Part shown: positions 29,971 through 38,972 of the stretch, piece after piece
How positions within the stretch are numbered: the first letter of the stretch is position 1
How the letters are laid out: each line of letters begins with the position of its first letter
NCBI GenBank assembly: GCA_015272325.1
Contig: JACYLU010000020.1
Coordinates: forward strand, 186,001 to 250,000
DNA from: Synechococcales cyanobacterium C42_A2020_086
GTDB taxonomy: Bacteria; Cyanobacteriota; Cyanobacteriia; Elainellales; Elainellaceae
Length of the DNA: 64,000 bases
Reading direction: 5' to 3'
The notes under the pieces: generated by a model
Databases searched by the model: none
The model's input: only the letters and a program-made list of their open reading frames with translations
Told to the model about the DNA's origin: nothing
Position numbers and translations under genes: made by a program

Positions 29971-30990
29971 TTAACGCATGTTTTGTTTACGCTCGGCTTT
30001 GAGGTCGCGGGTACCGGCGGCGGCCAATTCCGCATCGAGCAGCGTTTGCCCAGTGGCGGCTAAATACACGTCATCCAGGCTGGGGCGCGACTGGGAAATG
30101 CCAAAGGTGGGGAGTCCAGCGTCTTTTAGGGCTTGCTGAATCGTCAGCAGCGCTTCGCTTTGGGGCGTCACTACCAGATTCAACGAATTGCCCTGGGCGG
30201 CGTTGATGATGACCTCTTGCACAAAGGGCATGGCTTGCAGCATTGCCTTGGCGTTCTCGGCTTCTTCTATCGGCGTGAACTCGCGGATTCGCAGCGTTAC
30301 CCGGTCGCCACCCACTCGGTCTTTTAGCTCTGATGGAGTGCCAGCCGCAATCACCACGCCCTTATCGATAATTGCCACCCGATCCGCCAAAGCATCCACT
30401 TCTTCCAGGTAGTGGCTAGTCAGCAGCACAGTGGTGCCGTTGTCGCGGAGGTTGCGCAAAAAGTCCCAGACCACCACACGGCTCTCGATATCTAGCCCGA
30501 CGGTGGGTTCGTCGAGTACCAGCACATCTGGCTGATGCAGCAGCCCCGCCGCCAGATCGAGCCGCTTCTTGAGACCACCGGAATAGGTGCCGGTTTTTTG
30601 ATCGGCCCAGTCCTGTAAGCCGAGCAGCGATAGGGATTTCTCGATTCGCTCGGCAATAATGGCGGGTGGCAGGTGATAGATTGCGGCTTGCAATTGCAGC
30701 AACTCTCGCCCGGTCAGCACCTTGTCAAGAGCGACCTCCTGCGCCACATAGCCCAGCTTTTGTCGCACCTGCTTGGGCTGATCGAGCACGGATATGCCCG
30801 ATACTTCTAGACGTCCAGCGTCGGGAGTCGCCAAGGTACAGAGGCAGCGCAGCGTCGTGGTTTTGCCTGCCCCGTTCGGCCCTAACAGGCCAAAGATTTC
30901 TCCCGGCTCAACTTGAAACGAGACATCTTTGACGGCTTCCACCGTGCCATAGCGCTTCTGAAGATGGTCGATGAGTACCGCAGCGGTCAT
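29971..30990 (-). CDS. DrrA-like ABC transporter ATP-binding protein
   Basis: A 339-residue ATPase subunit: Walker A GPNGAGKTTT, Q-loop VAQEVALDKVLTG, signature YSGGLKKRLDLAAG, Walker B VLVLDEPTVGLD, the switch histidine in LTSHYLEEVD, and a C-terminal extension ending with SLDDVYLAATG. This arrangement is that of daunorubicin-resistance-type exporters (DrrA), which pair with a DrrB membrane subunit to export drugs, lipids or polysaccharide precursors. No DrrB gene is adjacent: downstream lies 750 bases of non-coding DNA and upstream a divergent operon. The permease must be elsewhere. Confidence 0.92.
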   Translation of the reverse strand: MTAAVLIDHLQKRYGTVEAVKDVSFQVEPGEIFGLLGPNGAGKTTTLRCLCTLATPDAGRLEVSGISVLDQPKQVRQKLGYVAQEVALDKVLTGRELLQLQAAIYHLPPAIIAERIEKSLSLLGLQDWADQKTGTYSGGLKKRLDLAAGLLHQPDVLVLDEPTVGLDIESRVVVWDFLRNLRDNGTTVLLTSHYLEEVDALADRVAIIDKGVVIAAGTPSELKDRVGGDRVTLRIREFTPIEEAENAKAMLQAMPFVQEVIINAAQGNSLNLVVTPQSEALLTIQQALKDAGLPTFGISQSRPSLDDVYLAATGQTLLDAELAAAGTRDLKAERKQNMR

Positions 30991-31251
30991 ACTTCTACCC
31001 GTTCACAACTGCAACAAATCTTAGGCGTTCCGCTTTTCATTGTAGTACTGCAACGGACTGGGGGCTGGCTGTTCTAGAAACCTTTTCTGTCGGGCTGTTT
31101 CTGTCAAGCAGTCAGGGTGGCAACCTAGCGAACTTCGCTGAACCGCCAAAGCGTAGCCGGAGACACAATTCCCCGACCTCCTACTTGTTATAACTAGTTA
31201 CCATCTTCCAGTAACTGAACCAGTTCAACATACAGGGATTAAGCAACAGCG
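30991..31251. promoter_or_regulatory. Divergent promoter region of the split glutamate synthase operon
   Basis: The inverted repeat AGTTAC-CATCTTCCA-GTAACT (31196-31216) lies 36 bases upstream of the first gene. Its T-N11-A geometry fits LysR-type regulators. No GTA-N8-TAC NtcA box was found here. Confidence 0.4.
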
Positions 31252-32199
31252 ATGTGTGGGATTGCGGGGTTGATTTATCATAGCCCAGCGCTCTATAGCA
31301 GTCTGGGTTCTACGTTGCTGGCGTTGATTCAACCGTTAGAGAGTCGAGGTCCTGACTCCTGCGGCATCGCCCTCTACAGCGATCAGATCACAGCAGGGCA
31401 AGTCAAGCTGTTGCTCCACGGCACCGAGGCAACTCCTTGGCAGCAGGTTCATCCTTGGCTGGAGCAGGCGGTCAGGATTGTGCAGCGGCGAGACGTACCG
31501 CAAGGACTGCAACTCACCGTCGATCTCAGTCATTCCACCTTCGATCCGGTGCGCTTCAAACAAGAGCTGCATCAGCAGTTTCCGTCGCTGCATGTGGTTA
31601 GTATCGGGCAGTCGCTGGAGATTTATAAAGCCACCGGATCGGTGGAGTCGTTATCGCGCAAGTATGGGCTGTCTAGCTTTAGCGGCAGCCACGGCATCGG
31701 GCATACACGCATGGCGACGGAATCAGTTGTGGATACACACCATTCGCATCCGTTCACTAGCAGCTATGATTTGTCGCTCGTGCACAACGGGCAAGTGTCG
31801 AACTATTACAAGCTGCGTTTTCAGCTCGAACGCATGGGAGCCGTGTTTGAAACCCAGAACGACTCGGAAGCCCTAGCCCACTATATTCACTACCAGCTCC
31901 TGCAAGGCAAGTCTTTGGAGGCAGCCCTGCATCAGCTTTTGCAGGACGTAGACGGCACCTACACATTTCTTGTAGCGACCGGCGATAAAGTCGCCCTCGT
32001 ACGCGACAAGTTTGCCGCTAAGCCAGCTGTGATCTACGAAACCGAGAATCAGGTGGCCATCGTCTCAGAATACCGCGCCTTGCTGACTCTGCCAGGGTTT
32101 GATCCGGCGGCAACGATTCGGGAGCCAGGAGCGGGAGAGGTGAATATCTGGTCGGTGACACCATCGACGATGCCAACGCGAACGCTAGTGAGTCAGTAA
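31252..32199 (+). CDS. Class II glutamine amidotransferase subunit (GlxB/MgsA-like)
   Basis: A 315-residue N-terminal-nucleophile amidotransferase that releases ammonia from glutamine. Met is followed by the catalytic Cys2 (MCGIAGLIYH). RGPDSCGIAL, IGHTRMATES and the LVHNGQVSNYY oxyanion segment complete the active site. In classical glutamate synthase this is the N-terminal domain of a protein of about 1500 residues; here it is a separate gene, followed 16 bases later by the GXGXG subunit and then the FMN subunit. This order matches glxBCD and mgsABC (N-methylglutamate synthase), which I cannot tell apart from sequence alone. Confidence 0.88.
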   Translation: MCGIAGLIYHSPALYSSLGSTLLALIQPLESRGPDSCGIALYSDQITAGQVKLLLHGTEATPWQQVHPWLEQAVRIVQRRDVPQGLQLTVDLSHSTFDPVRFKQELHQQFPSLHVVSIGQSLEIYKATGSVESLSRKYGLSSFSGSHGIGHTRMATESVVDTHHSHPFTSSYDLSLVHNGQVSNYYKLRFQLERMGAVFETQNDSEALAHYIHYQLLQGKSLEAALHQLLQDVDGTYTFLVATGDKVALVRDKFAAKPAVIYETENQVAIVSEYRALLTLPGFDPAATIREPGAGEVNIWSVTPSTMPTRTLVSQ

Positions 32200-32215
32200 A
32201 GGGTGAGATAAACGA

Positions 32216-32953
32216 ATGACACAGGGAACGACACAGCAAACGCGTTCAGAACCCCTTCCAGAAACGGTGATTGACTGCAGCGAGCTAACCACCCGAGACA
32301 TCAACCAAGCCCTGCGGGACCATGCGGCTGCTGGTACTGAAGCCGTGACGCTGCTCAACCCTGCGGGTCGCCATAATCTGGCAGTGGGTTTAGCCAGTCC
32401 CATGCGGATTGCGATTCAAGGTCCGGTGGGCTACTACTGCGGCGGGCTGAGCGACGGCATCACGCTAGATATTGAGGGGAACTGCGGCTGGTCGGTAGGG
32501 GAAAACCTCATGTCTGGGCAAATTTGCGTGAAGGGCAGCGCCTCGGCCAATGCGGCGGCTACGGCTCGCGGCGGCACCATTTGCGTGCTCGGCAACGCCG
32601 GACCACGAGCGGGGATTTCCCTCAAGGGCGCTACGCTGATCGTTCGCGGCAATGCTGGTCCTAGCAGTGCCTTCATGATGCAGCAGGGGCGGCTGATTAT
32701 CTGTGGCGATGCGGGCGAGAATCTAGGCGATTCCATCTATGACGGCGAAATCTTTGTCGGCGGCAGGGTAGCCTCCCTCGGTGCCGATGCCCGCTTCGAG
32801 CCAATGACAGACTCGGACTGGACCATGCTGACATCAACGCTCGCCCCCTTTGATATTGCAGCTCAGGAGTATGACTTCAAGAAAATCGTTTGCGCCAAGG
32901 AGCTGTATCACTTCAAAGCCAGAGAGTTCAGCAAGTGGAAAGATGCCTACTGA
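32216..32953 (+). CDS. GXGXG (FwdC/GltB C-terminal-like) subunit, GlxC/MgsB-like
   Basis: 245 residues. The first 70 are polar; the remainder is a right-handed beta-helix of the GXGXG family, recognisable by repeated turns such as GNCGWSVGENLMSG, GNAGPRAGISLKGA, GNAGPSSAFMMQ and GDAGENLGDSIYDG. In glutamate synthase this helix is a structural C-terminal domain holding the glutaminase and synthase domains together. It starts 16 bases after the amidotransferase gene and is followed after 137 A/T-rich bases by the FMN subunit. Stand-alone copies occur in Glx and Mgs complexes. Confidence 0.87.
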   Translation: MTQGTTQQTRSEPLPETVIDCSELTTRDINQALRDHAAAGTEAVTLLNPAGRHNLAVGLASPMRIAIQGPVGYYCGGLSDGITLDIEGNCGWSVGENLMSGQICVKGSASANAAATARGGTICVLGNAGPRAGISLKGATLIVRGNAGPSSAFMMQQGRLIICGDAGENLGDSIYDGEIFVGGRVASLGADARFEPMTDSDWTMLTSTLAPFDIAAQEYDFKKIVCAKELYHFKAREFSKWKDAY

Positions 32954-33090
32954 AGCAGTTTATTACTGAACGACTCATTCAATCTCATCCCAGCATTCTG
33001 CTTTGTTTCTAGTTCTTGATGCTTATTGTCTCAAAGTCGTCCGTTTTGTGTTAATACCAACATCAATTTTTTATTTCACTTTTAATTCCT

Positions 33091-34416
33091 ATGACTGATC
33101 CTGTGCTTTACACCAGTAGCACCTTCACACCCCAAGTCATCGACGCGATTCAAACCCGAGCCGAGCTGGGTCGCTATCACATTCGCGGCTTCGGAGCCTT
33201 GCGGAATCTGCCGCGCCTTGACGATTTGGTGTTCCTTACCGCCTCCCTGACGCGGCTGCCGCTAGAAGGCTATCGGGAAAAATGCGACACCAAAACCGTT
33301 TTGGGAACCCGCTACGCCAAACGCCCGATGGAGTTGGAGATCCCAATTACGATTGCCGGCATGAGTTTTGGAGCGCTGTCTTGCAATGCCAAAGTTGCGT
33401 TAGGGCAGGCGGCTACTTGGCTGGGCACCTCGACAACCACAGGTGACGGCGGCATGTTACCCGCGGAACGAGAAGCCTCCTCCAAGCTGGTGTATCAGTG
33501 TTTGCCGTCGCGCTACGGGTTTGATCCGCGAGATTTGCGGCAGGCAGACGCGGTGGAAATCGTTGTGGGGCAGGGCGCTAAACCGGGCGGAGGTGGGCTG
33601 CTGCTGGGGCAAAAGGTGAATCAGGTGGTGGCAGGAATGCGCACCCTGCCGGAAGGAGTCGATCAACGCTCGCCCTGTCGCCATCCCGACTGGATTGGCC
33701 CCGATGACCTGAAGATCAAAATTGAAGAGCTGCGGGAAGCTACGAACTGGGAAATCCCGATTTACGTCAAGATGGGGGCGACGCGAGTCAAGGACGACGT
33801 CAAGCTGGCCGTGAAAGCTGGAGCAGACGTGATTGTGCTGGACGGCATGGAAGGCGGTACGGCGGCTACCCAGAGCATCTTTCAGGAGCATGTGGGCATT
33901 CCAACGCTGCCCGCGATTGTGCAAGCGGTGGAGGCACTGAAGGAAAGCAATGTCTACGGCGAGGTGCAGCTTCTGGTTTCAGGAGGCATTCGCTCCGGTC
34001 CGGATGTCGCTAAGGCGCTGGCGCTGGGGGCAGATGCGGTCAGCATTGGCACGTCGAGCTTGATTGCCATGGGCTGCAATAAGCCAATCTATGTGGAGGA
34101 CTATCGGGCACTGGGCACCGAGCCGTATCATTGCCACCATTGCCATACCGGCCGCTGTCCCGTTGGCATTGCTACGCAAGACGAGGAACTGATGGCACGG
34201 TTGCCGGTCGAGGAAGCTGCGACCCATGTGGCCAACTATCTGCAGGCTATGGTCATGGAGACCCAATCCATCGCTCGCGCCTGCGGCAAGTCCAATGTGC
34301 ACAATCTGGAGCGGGAAGACCTCGTGGCACTGACGCTAGAAGCCTCGGCGATGGCAAAACTGCCCCTAGCGGGCACGGATTTCATCATGGGCATAGGGCA
34401 TCAGCCCGGTCACTGA
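33091..34416 (+). CDS. FMN-dependent glutamate synthase-like subunit (GlxD/MgsC-like)
   Basis: The 441-residue catalytic subunit with an alpha/beta barrel that binds FMN and an iron-sulfur cluster. ITIAGMSFGALS, TGDGGMLPAER, GQGAKPGGGGLLLG and VLDGMEGGTAATQ are the family's FMN and substrate segments. The cluster cysteines are in CHHCHTGRCPVGIATQD. It would use ammonia from the amidotransferase subunit to make glutamate, or use methylamine to make N-methylglutamate if this is an Mgs complex. It is 137 bases after the GXGXG gene, so co-transcription is likely but not certain. Its end overlaps the convergent YbjN gene by 7 bases. Confidence 0.9.
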   Translation: MTDPVLYTSSTFTPQVIDAIQTRAELGRYHIRGFGALRNLPRLDDLVFLTASLTRLPLEGYREKCDTKTVLGTRYAKRPMELEIPITIAGMSFGALSCNAKVALGQAATWLGTSTTTGDGGMLPAEREASSKLVYQCLPSRYGFDPRDLRQADAVEIVVGQGAKPGGGGLLLGQKVNQVVAGMRTLPEGVDQRSPCRHPDWIGPDDLKIKIEELREATNWEIPIYVKMGATRVKDDVKLAVKAGADVIVLDGMEGGTAATQSIFQEHVGIPTLPAIVQAVEALKESNVYGEVQLLVSGGIRSGPDVAKALALGADAVSIGTSSLIAMGCNKPIYVEDYRALGTEPYHCHHCHTGRCPVGIATQDEELMARLPVEEAATHVANYLQAMVMETQSIARACGKSNVHNLEREDLVALTLEASAMAKLPLAGTDFIMGIGHQPGH

Positions 34417-34877
34417 GCGCTCCGCTGTCCGCCGAATTTTTGCAGAATCAAATCATTGTAAGTATCGGCGATGGTGACGACCGAAAGAATGCAGGTTTGT
34501 AGCTCCATCAGATCCATGTTTTCGCCGCCCAGTACGCTATGGGCAAACAGCACCTCTCCAGCATCGCTGAGCTGAAATGCCCCAAACCGCATGCGGCTGT
34601 TCTCGTTTAGCAGGTACTGCATCAGGTCCGGCGTCAGCGGACTGCCGGTTGTAACGCAGCTGCATGCCCGCACAATCGCCAAATCGCCGGTTTCCCAGGG
34701 ATGCACCTCCCACGCCAGCACCTCGACCTCGATCGCCGCCGAGCCGTAGCGAAGGTGAAATTTGGGCTGCTCAACTTCGGCTTCAAGCGTGTCTTTGAAT
34801 AAACTAGAGTTGCACAGATAGTCAGTCACCTTGGTGTAGGTGGTCTGCTGAACCGGATTCAGGAACGAAATGGGCAT
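34410..34877 (-). CDS. YbjN-domain protein
   Basis: A 155-residue soluble protein resembling YbjN and type III secretion chaperone-like folds: a helix (TTYTKVTDYL), paired strands, and a final helical pair containing ELQTCILSVVTIADTYNDLIL. Such proteins are small folding or binding modules of uncertain role, common in cyanobacteria. I chose ATG 34877, where similarity-like sequence begins, although the ribosome site is weak; the frame is open further upstream. It overlaps the GlxD-like gene tail to tail by 7 bases, and the Met-rich zinc-ribbon gene lies 109 bases upstream on the same strand. Confidence 0.75.
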   Translation of the reverse strand: MPISFLNPVQQTTYTKVTDYLCNSSLFKDTLEAEVEQPKFHLRYGSAAIEVEVLAWEVHPWETGDLAIVRACSCVTTGSPLTPDLMQYLLNENSRMRFGAFQLSDAGEVLFAHSVLGGENMDLMELQTCILSVVTIADTYNDLILQKFGGQRSAQ

Positions 34878-34986
34878 GAGATAACATTGCAAACGGCTGC
34901 CAATAGCCCTGTTGATCCTAGCAGTTGGTTCGTGCCGGCGGTCAGGCTGTGCCAGATTTACCAGATTTAGTAGCATTCCTGGCAGG

Positions 34987-35589
34987 TCAATCCAACTGAG
35001 CACCGCAGCTCGCACAAAAGCGATCGTCGGGCTTCACGGCTGTACCGCACTGGCTGCAAAACTGGCGAACTGTTTTGGCGGCACTACTAGCGGCACTACT
35101 AGAAGAACTGCCCATCCGCAGCTCCATGTTGCCCATGCGCATTTCCATCGGATTCAAGCTCATCGACATATCGCCCATGCTCATGTTGCCTGCCGTATCC
35201 ATCGACATGTTGCCCATGGTCATGGGTTTCATCGGCTCCATTGGCGGCATGGGTTTCATGGGTTCCATCGGCGGCATCGAGGATGAAGCAGCACTCTCCT
35301 GCAGGGGCAGCGACTGCGAGGCATCGAGCACCGGCGGCTGGCTTAAGAGCGCCATACTGCTGCCCTGCACCTGCAAAAACGACGCGCCTTGGCTGCCATG
35401 AATTTGAATCACCACACCGCTGCGGGTTTGAAACGCTTCGGGGGGAGCGGTCCAGTTACCGGTGTGCCAACTGCTGCTGGCTTGCTGCTGCTGACCCACG
35501 CCGCTAAAGGATACAGTCACCCGAGTTTGCGGTCCCTGATTTTCTAAATACACTCGCTGTCCTGAACCGAGGTCACAGACATACGCCAT
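34987..35589 (-). CDS. Zinc-ribbon protein with methionine-rich repeats
   Basis: 200 residues, family not recognised. The N-terminal about 100 residues look beta-rich (MAYVCDLGSGQRVYLENQG...VTVSFSG). Then a 55-residue segment contains 19 methionines as MEPMKPM and MSM/GNM repeats, followed by a Ser/Ala linker and a C-terminal zinc ribbon (CSQCG...RFCASCG). Methionine clusters of this type bind Cu(I) in copper-handling proteins, so a metal-related role is possible, but nothing else in the window supports it. A 27-bp tandem repeat encodes part of the Met segment. ATG 35589 has GAGGG upstream; a further ATG at 35658 is less likely. Confidence 0.72.
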   Translation of the reverse strand: MAYVCDLGSGQRVYLENQGPQTRVTVSFSGVGQQQQASSSWHTGNWTAPPEAFQTRSGVVIQIHGSQGASFLQVQGSSMALLSQPPVLDASQSLPLQESAASSSMPPMEPMKPMPPMEPMKPMTMGNMSMDTAGNMSMGDMSMSLNPMEMRMGNMELRMGSSSSSAASSAAKTVRQFCSQCGTAVKPDDRFCASCGAQLD

Positions 35590-35755
35590 GATCATTACCC
35601 TCTGTGCTACCTCTTCATTGTGAAAGGCAGCCGAGAGGAACAAAGGGTTTTTAAGCATTCATTAACCTTCCACTCCAGTTTGAATTGCTACTGACCGCCC
35701 GGATTGTGATCTCAGTGCCTAAAATTAAGCAATATTGGAAGAAGAGATCATTTAG

Positions 35756-37240
35756 GTGAATCAATTCATGGAGCTTCGAGGTACAGCGATACCACGGTTG
35801 GAGTGGTCGGGAGATTGTTTGACCATCGGTTTGTTTGAGGATGCGCTAGAACTCACGGGCGACCTCGCAGACCTCGATCAGAAGCTGTTCGGCACCTTGG
35901 CTGAACTGATCGCGGAGTTTGAGTTTAAAGGTAAAGAAGGCAGCAGTGTCATCACCCGCGTCGGTGCAGGCAGCCCGATCCGCAAAGTGGCGCTGGTGGG
36001 GCTAGGCAAAACCGAGGCCCTAAAGTTGGATACACTACGACGAGCGGCAGCAGCGGCGGCCCGGCTAGCCAAGAAAGAGAAATGCAAGACTTTAGGCATT
36101 AGCCTGCCCTTGTGGAACGGAGATGCGGCGCTAAGTGCTCAGGCGATGGCAGAAGGGATCGAGCTGGCGCTGCATCAAGATACCCGCTTCAAGTCCGATT
36201 CCGAAGACAAGGGCAGCAAGCTAGAGCGCATCGAGTTGCTAAGCGTCGGCGATCAGGAGGCCGCGATTACGCGAGCGCGGCAGATTTGCCTAGGCGTGAT
36301 TCTGGCTCGCGAGCTAGTCTCGGCTCCTGCTAACATCGTCACGCCCATCACAATGGCGGAAACGGCCGAGGCGATTGCCCGTGAGTACGGTCTAGAGCTG
36401 GAGATCCTAGAGCGCGAAGACTGCGAGAAGCTGGGCATGGGGGCGTTTTTGGGTGTGGCTCAAGCGTCGGATCTGCCGCCTAAGTTTATTCACCTCACCT
36501 ACCGTCCAGAAGGCACTGCCCGCAAGAAGGTGGCGATCGTCGGTAAGGGATTAACCTTCGACAGCGGCGGTCTCAACATCAAAGGAGCGGGCAGCGGTAT
36601 CGAGATGATGAAAACCGACATGGGCGGCGCGGCAGCAGCCCTAGGTGCAGCCAAGGCAGTTGGGCTGATCAAACCGGATGTAGAGGTGCATTTCATTAGC
36701 GCCGTTACCGAGAATATGATCAGCGGTCACGCCATGCATCCTGGCGATATTCTCACCGCCTCCAACGGCAAAACCATTGAGGTCAACAATACCGACGCTG
36801 AAGGTCGCCTGACTTTGGCCGATGCGCTAGTGTTTGCCGAAAAGCTGGGCGTTGAAGCCATAGTGGATTTGGCGACGCTCACCGGAGCCTGTATTGTGGC
36901 CTTGGGGGATGATATTGCTGGATTGTGGACAGAAGACGATACCCTGGCCAACCAGATTACCCAAGCGGCCGAGCAAGCCGGCGAGAAATTCTGGCGGATG
37001 CCGATGGAAGAGAAATACTTCGAGGGAATGAAGTCGGTAGTGGCTGACATGAAGAATACCGGCCCGCGGCCCGGTGGTGCCATCACAGCAGCGCTCTTCT
37101 TAAAGCAATTTGTCAAGGAAACGCCCTGGGCCCATCTCGATATTGCCGGTCCCGTTTGGACCGATAAAGAGAACGGCTACAGCAACCCTGGCGGCACTGG
37201 CTACCCGGTGCGGACCCTGGTGAACTGGATATTGAGCTAA
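35756..37240 (+). CDS. pepA: Leucyl aminopeptidase (M17)
   Basis: A cytoplasmic, two-metal hexameric exopeptidase that removes N-terminal residues from peptides. Of 494 residues, the N-terminal third is the variable regulatory domain. The C-terminal catalytic domain contains the lysine and aspartate of [10 protein letters not shown], the [10 protein letters not shown] segment, and the signature [14 protein letters not shown] carrying metal-binding Asp and Glu and the catalytic arginine. The gene starts at GTG 35756 or ATG 35768; neither has a strong ribosome site. It is monocistronic and divergent from the zinc-ribbon gene. Confidence 0.95.
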   Translation: MNQFMELRGTAIPRLEWSGDCLTIGLFEDALELTGDLADLDQKLFGTLAELIAEFEFKGKEGSSVITRVGAGSPIRKVALVGLGKTEALKLDTLRRAAAAAARLAKKEKCKTLGISLPLWNGDAALSAQAMAEGIELALHQDTRFKSDSEDKGSKLERIELLSVGDQEAAITRARQICLGVILARELVSAPANIVTPITMAETAEAIAREYGLELEILEREDCEKLGMGAFLGVAQASDLPPKFIHLTYRPEGTARKKVAIVGKGLTFDSGGLNIKGAGSGIEMMKTDMGGAAAALGAAKAVGLIKPDVEVHFISAVTENMISGHAMHPGDILTASNGKTIEVNNTDAEGRLTLADALVFAEKLGVEAIVDLATLTGACIVALGDDIAGLWTEDDTLANQITQAAEQAGEKFWRMPMEEKYFEGMKSVVADMKNTGPRPGGAITAALFLKQFVKETPWAHLDIAGPVWTDKENGYSNPGGTGYPVRTLVNWILS

Positions 37241-37408
37241 CTGTCACGTAAGTTGAGCGCCCCCGCAGATTTTCCCCCTTCCTCCTAGGGCGAGTAAAAG
37301 GCAAAAGAGACTGTCCCATACTAACCCCTGGAGGGACAGGGAAATCATTGTTGACGCTGGCTGCTGCTAGTGCTGCTCACGCTTAATCGTGCCCGCTTGC
37401 GCCTCTGA

Positions 37409-37430
37409 TCATCTAGCTCTCATCTAGCTC
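37409..37430. repeat. 11-bp perfect tandem duplication
   Basis: TCATCTAGCTC occurs twice head to tail (37409-37419 and 37420-37430) between pepA and a small hypothetical gene. Confidence 0.9.
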
Positions 37431-37446
37431 ACTGATTGACATCGAT

Positions 37447-37722
37447 TTACATCAATGCAGGAGGATAAAGCTGCCCCATAAGCTGCTGCAAAAAGCGATG
37501 GGCGTACTCTAACGAGAAGTGGCGGGGCTTCCCTTGATACACAATTTGATATTCATCAGGATATTCCCCAGTTCCGTAGCCCGAAATCAGATGTCGATAA
37601 AAAGCCTGTTTAGCGAGGCGCTCTACTTCTGACTTCAGCTCAGACCTCCGCTCAGATGTTAGACAAGTTAAATGCTCTGTATCCCGTTCTGTTTGAGGTT
37701 GTGCAGTAGCTGTGGAATGCAT
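37447..37722 (-). CDS. Small hypothetical protein
   Basis: 91 residues. The N-terminal 25 are polar and probably disordered. A helix (ERRSELKSEVERLAKQAFYRHLISG) is followed by a short hairpin YQIVYQGKPRHFSLEYAHRFLQQL. The basic, aromatic second half suggests a small folded domain; the family is not recognised. It is a separate transcription unit between convergent pepA and the RNA methyltransferase gene upstream on the same strand. Confidence 0.65.
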   Translation of the reverse strand: MHSTATAQPQTERDTEHLTCLTSERRSELKSEVERLAKQAFYRHLISGYGTGEYPDEYQIVYQGKPRHFSLEYAHRFLQQLMGQLYPPALM

Positions 37723-37889
37723 ATCTATTCCCTCAATGCTATCTCCCTTTGTTTTAGATCACCAATGGCTACAATCCGTCCTCCAAACGTGGGAGTTTAC
37801 ACAAATTCATCTCAGAATCGATTGACTTGAGAAGTGATTCAGCTTAAGGATTTTTCTGCCCAATCGCCATCATAGGCGGCTTCTGGCGA

Positions 37890-38882
37890 CTAAAGCAGCA
37901 CCCGTCTAGAGCGCTCCAGCAAGGTCGAAAGCAGTTCGGCGGACTGTTTGGAGGGCAGTGGATTCCTCGTTGTCTCTTGATTCGGCTGATTCTGCAACAG
38001 GATCGTGAACGCTCCGGCTCCTAACCCCGTGTGGGGAAACATGCGATAGCAGGGCAGATCAGTAAACGGGGACTGGTAGGCACTGAGCCAAGGGACCGCA
38101 ACAGGCTGAAAGGCAGGAAACCGCTTGAGAAACCACTCACTCACCTGCTCGTTTTCCTCTATTGAGTAGGCGCAGGTCATATATAGCAGCCAACCTTGAG
38201 GAGCCACAAGCTGCGCGGAGTTGGCAAGAATCCGCTTTTGGCGATTGGCATTTTTGTTAATCGTGACGGGATGGAAGCAGCCGGGCGCTTTTTCGCCTTT
38301 TGCCAGCAGCGATTGTCCAGTGCAGGGAGCATCCACCAAAACTAGATCGGCCGCTTGGGGTAGGGCGGCAGCCAATACGCTGGAATCTAAATTCAAAACA
38401 GCACCCGGCTTGACCTGACAACGCTGCAAGTTTGACACCAAAGCGCCCATACGCTTGCCGATTACCTCGTTGCTCAGTAGAAATGAAGGGTGCAAGGCTC
38501 GCCAGGCAAACAGACTCTTGCCCCCCGGAGCGGCGCACACATCGACAACCAGCGGTATGCCTACCAGATCGGTGGCTTGAGGCAGGCACAGCAGCGGCGT
38601 CGCGGCAAACACCGAGGAAAAATCTAAACAGTAGAAGGCTCCCTGCTGATGCAGCGGATGTTGCCCTGGTCGCTGTCCTGGCGCTAAACGATCCACAAAG
38701 TCGGGCTGCCAGTCGATCGGTGGCTCGATAGCAAATGGCACCTCGTCTGGGCGGGGCTGCAGCCAAAGAATGCAGGGAGAAAAAGCCTGCGGCCGCACCA
38801 GTGCTTCAATAAACTGCTGGCGTTGAGCGGCATCGGCAAACAGCCGCTGACTAAATTTGAGCAGCAGGTTCGACTCGACCAT
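37890..38882 (-). CDS. RsmB/NOP-family RNA cytosine-C5 methyltransferase
   Basis: A 330-residue SAM-dependent methyltransferase acting on cytosine in rRNA or tRNA. The SAM motif is VDVCAAPGGKS. The two family cysteines are in VDAPCTGQS and YMTCAYSIEENE, the second being the catalytic nucleophile in this family. It lacks the N-terminal NusB-like domain of true RsmB, so the target is uncertain. ATG 38882 is supported by AAGGGG 4 bases upstream; an in-frame GTG at 38906 is the alternative. mnmH, another RNA-modification gene, lies upstream on the same strand after about 90 bases. Confidence 0.88.
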   Translation of the reverse strand: MVESNLLLKFSQRLFADAAQRQQFIEALVRPQAFSPCILWLQPRPDEVPFAIEPPIDWQPDFVDRLAPGQRPGQHPLHQQGAFYCLDFSSVFAATPLLCLPQATDLVGIPLVVDVCAAPGGKSLFAWRALHPSFLLSNEVIGKRMGALVSNLQRCQVKPGAVLNLDSSVLAAALPQAADLVLVDAPCTGQSLLAKGEKAPGCFHPVTINKNANRQKRILANSAQLVAPQGWLLYMTCAYSIEENEQVSEWFLKRFPAFQPVAVPWLSAYQSPFTDLPCYRMFPHTGLGAGAFTILLQNQPNQETTRNPLPSKQSAELLSTLLERSRRVLL

Positions 38883-38972
38883 ACAACCCCTTGAACTATC
38901 CACCAAGTGCCACGCCTTTCCTAGGATAGACCTAGCCTAAGCAATCCAGTCTCCGCGTTTTGTCGCCTCGTC

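Noticed and set aside
30991-31251. NtcA-type nitrogen control site before the split glutamate synthase
   Set aside because: No GTA-N8-TAC with a properly spaced -10 box was found; only an inverted repeat with LysR-like geometry is present.
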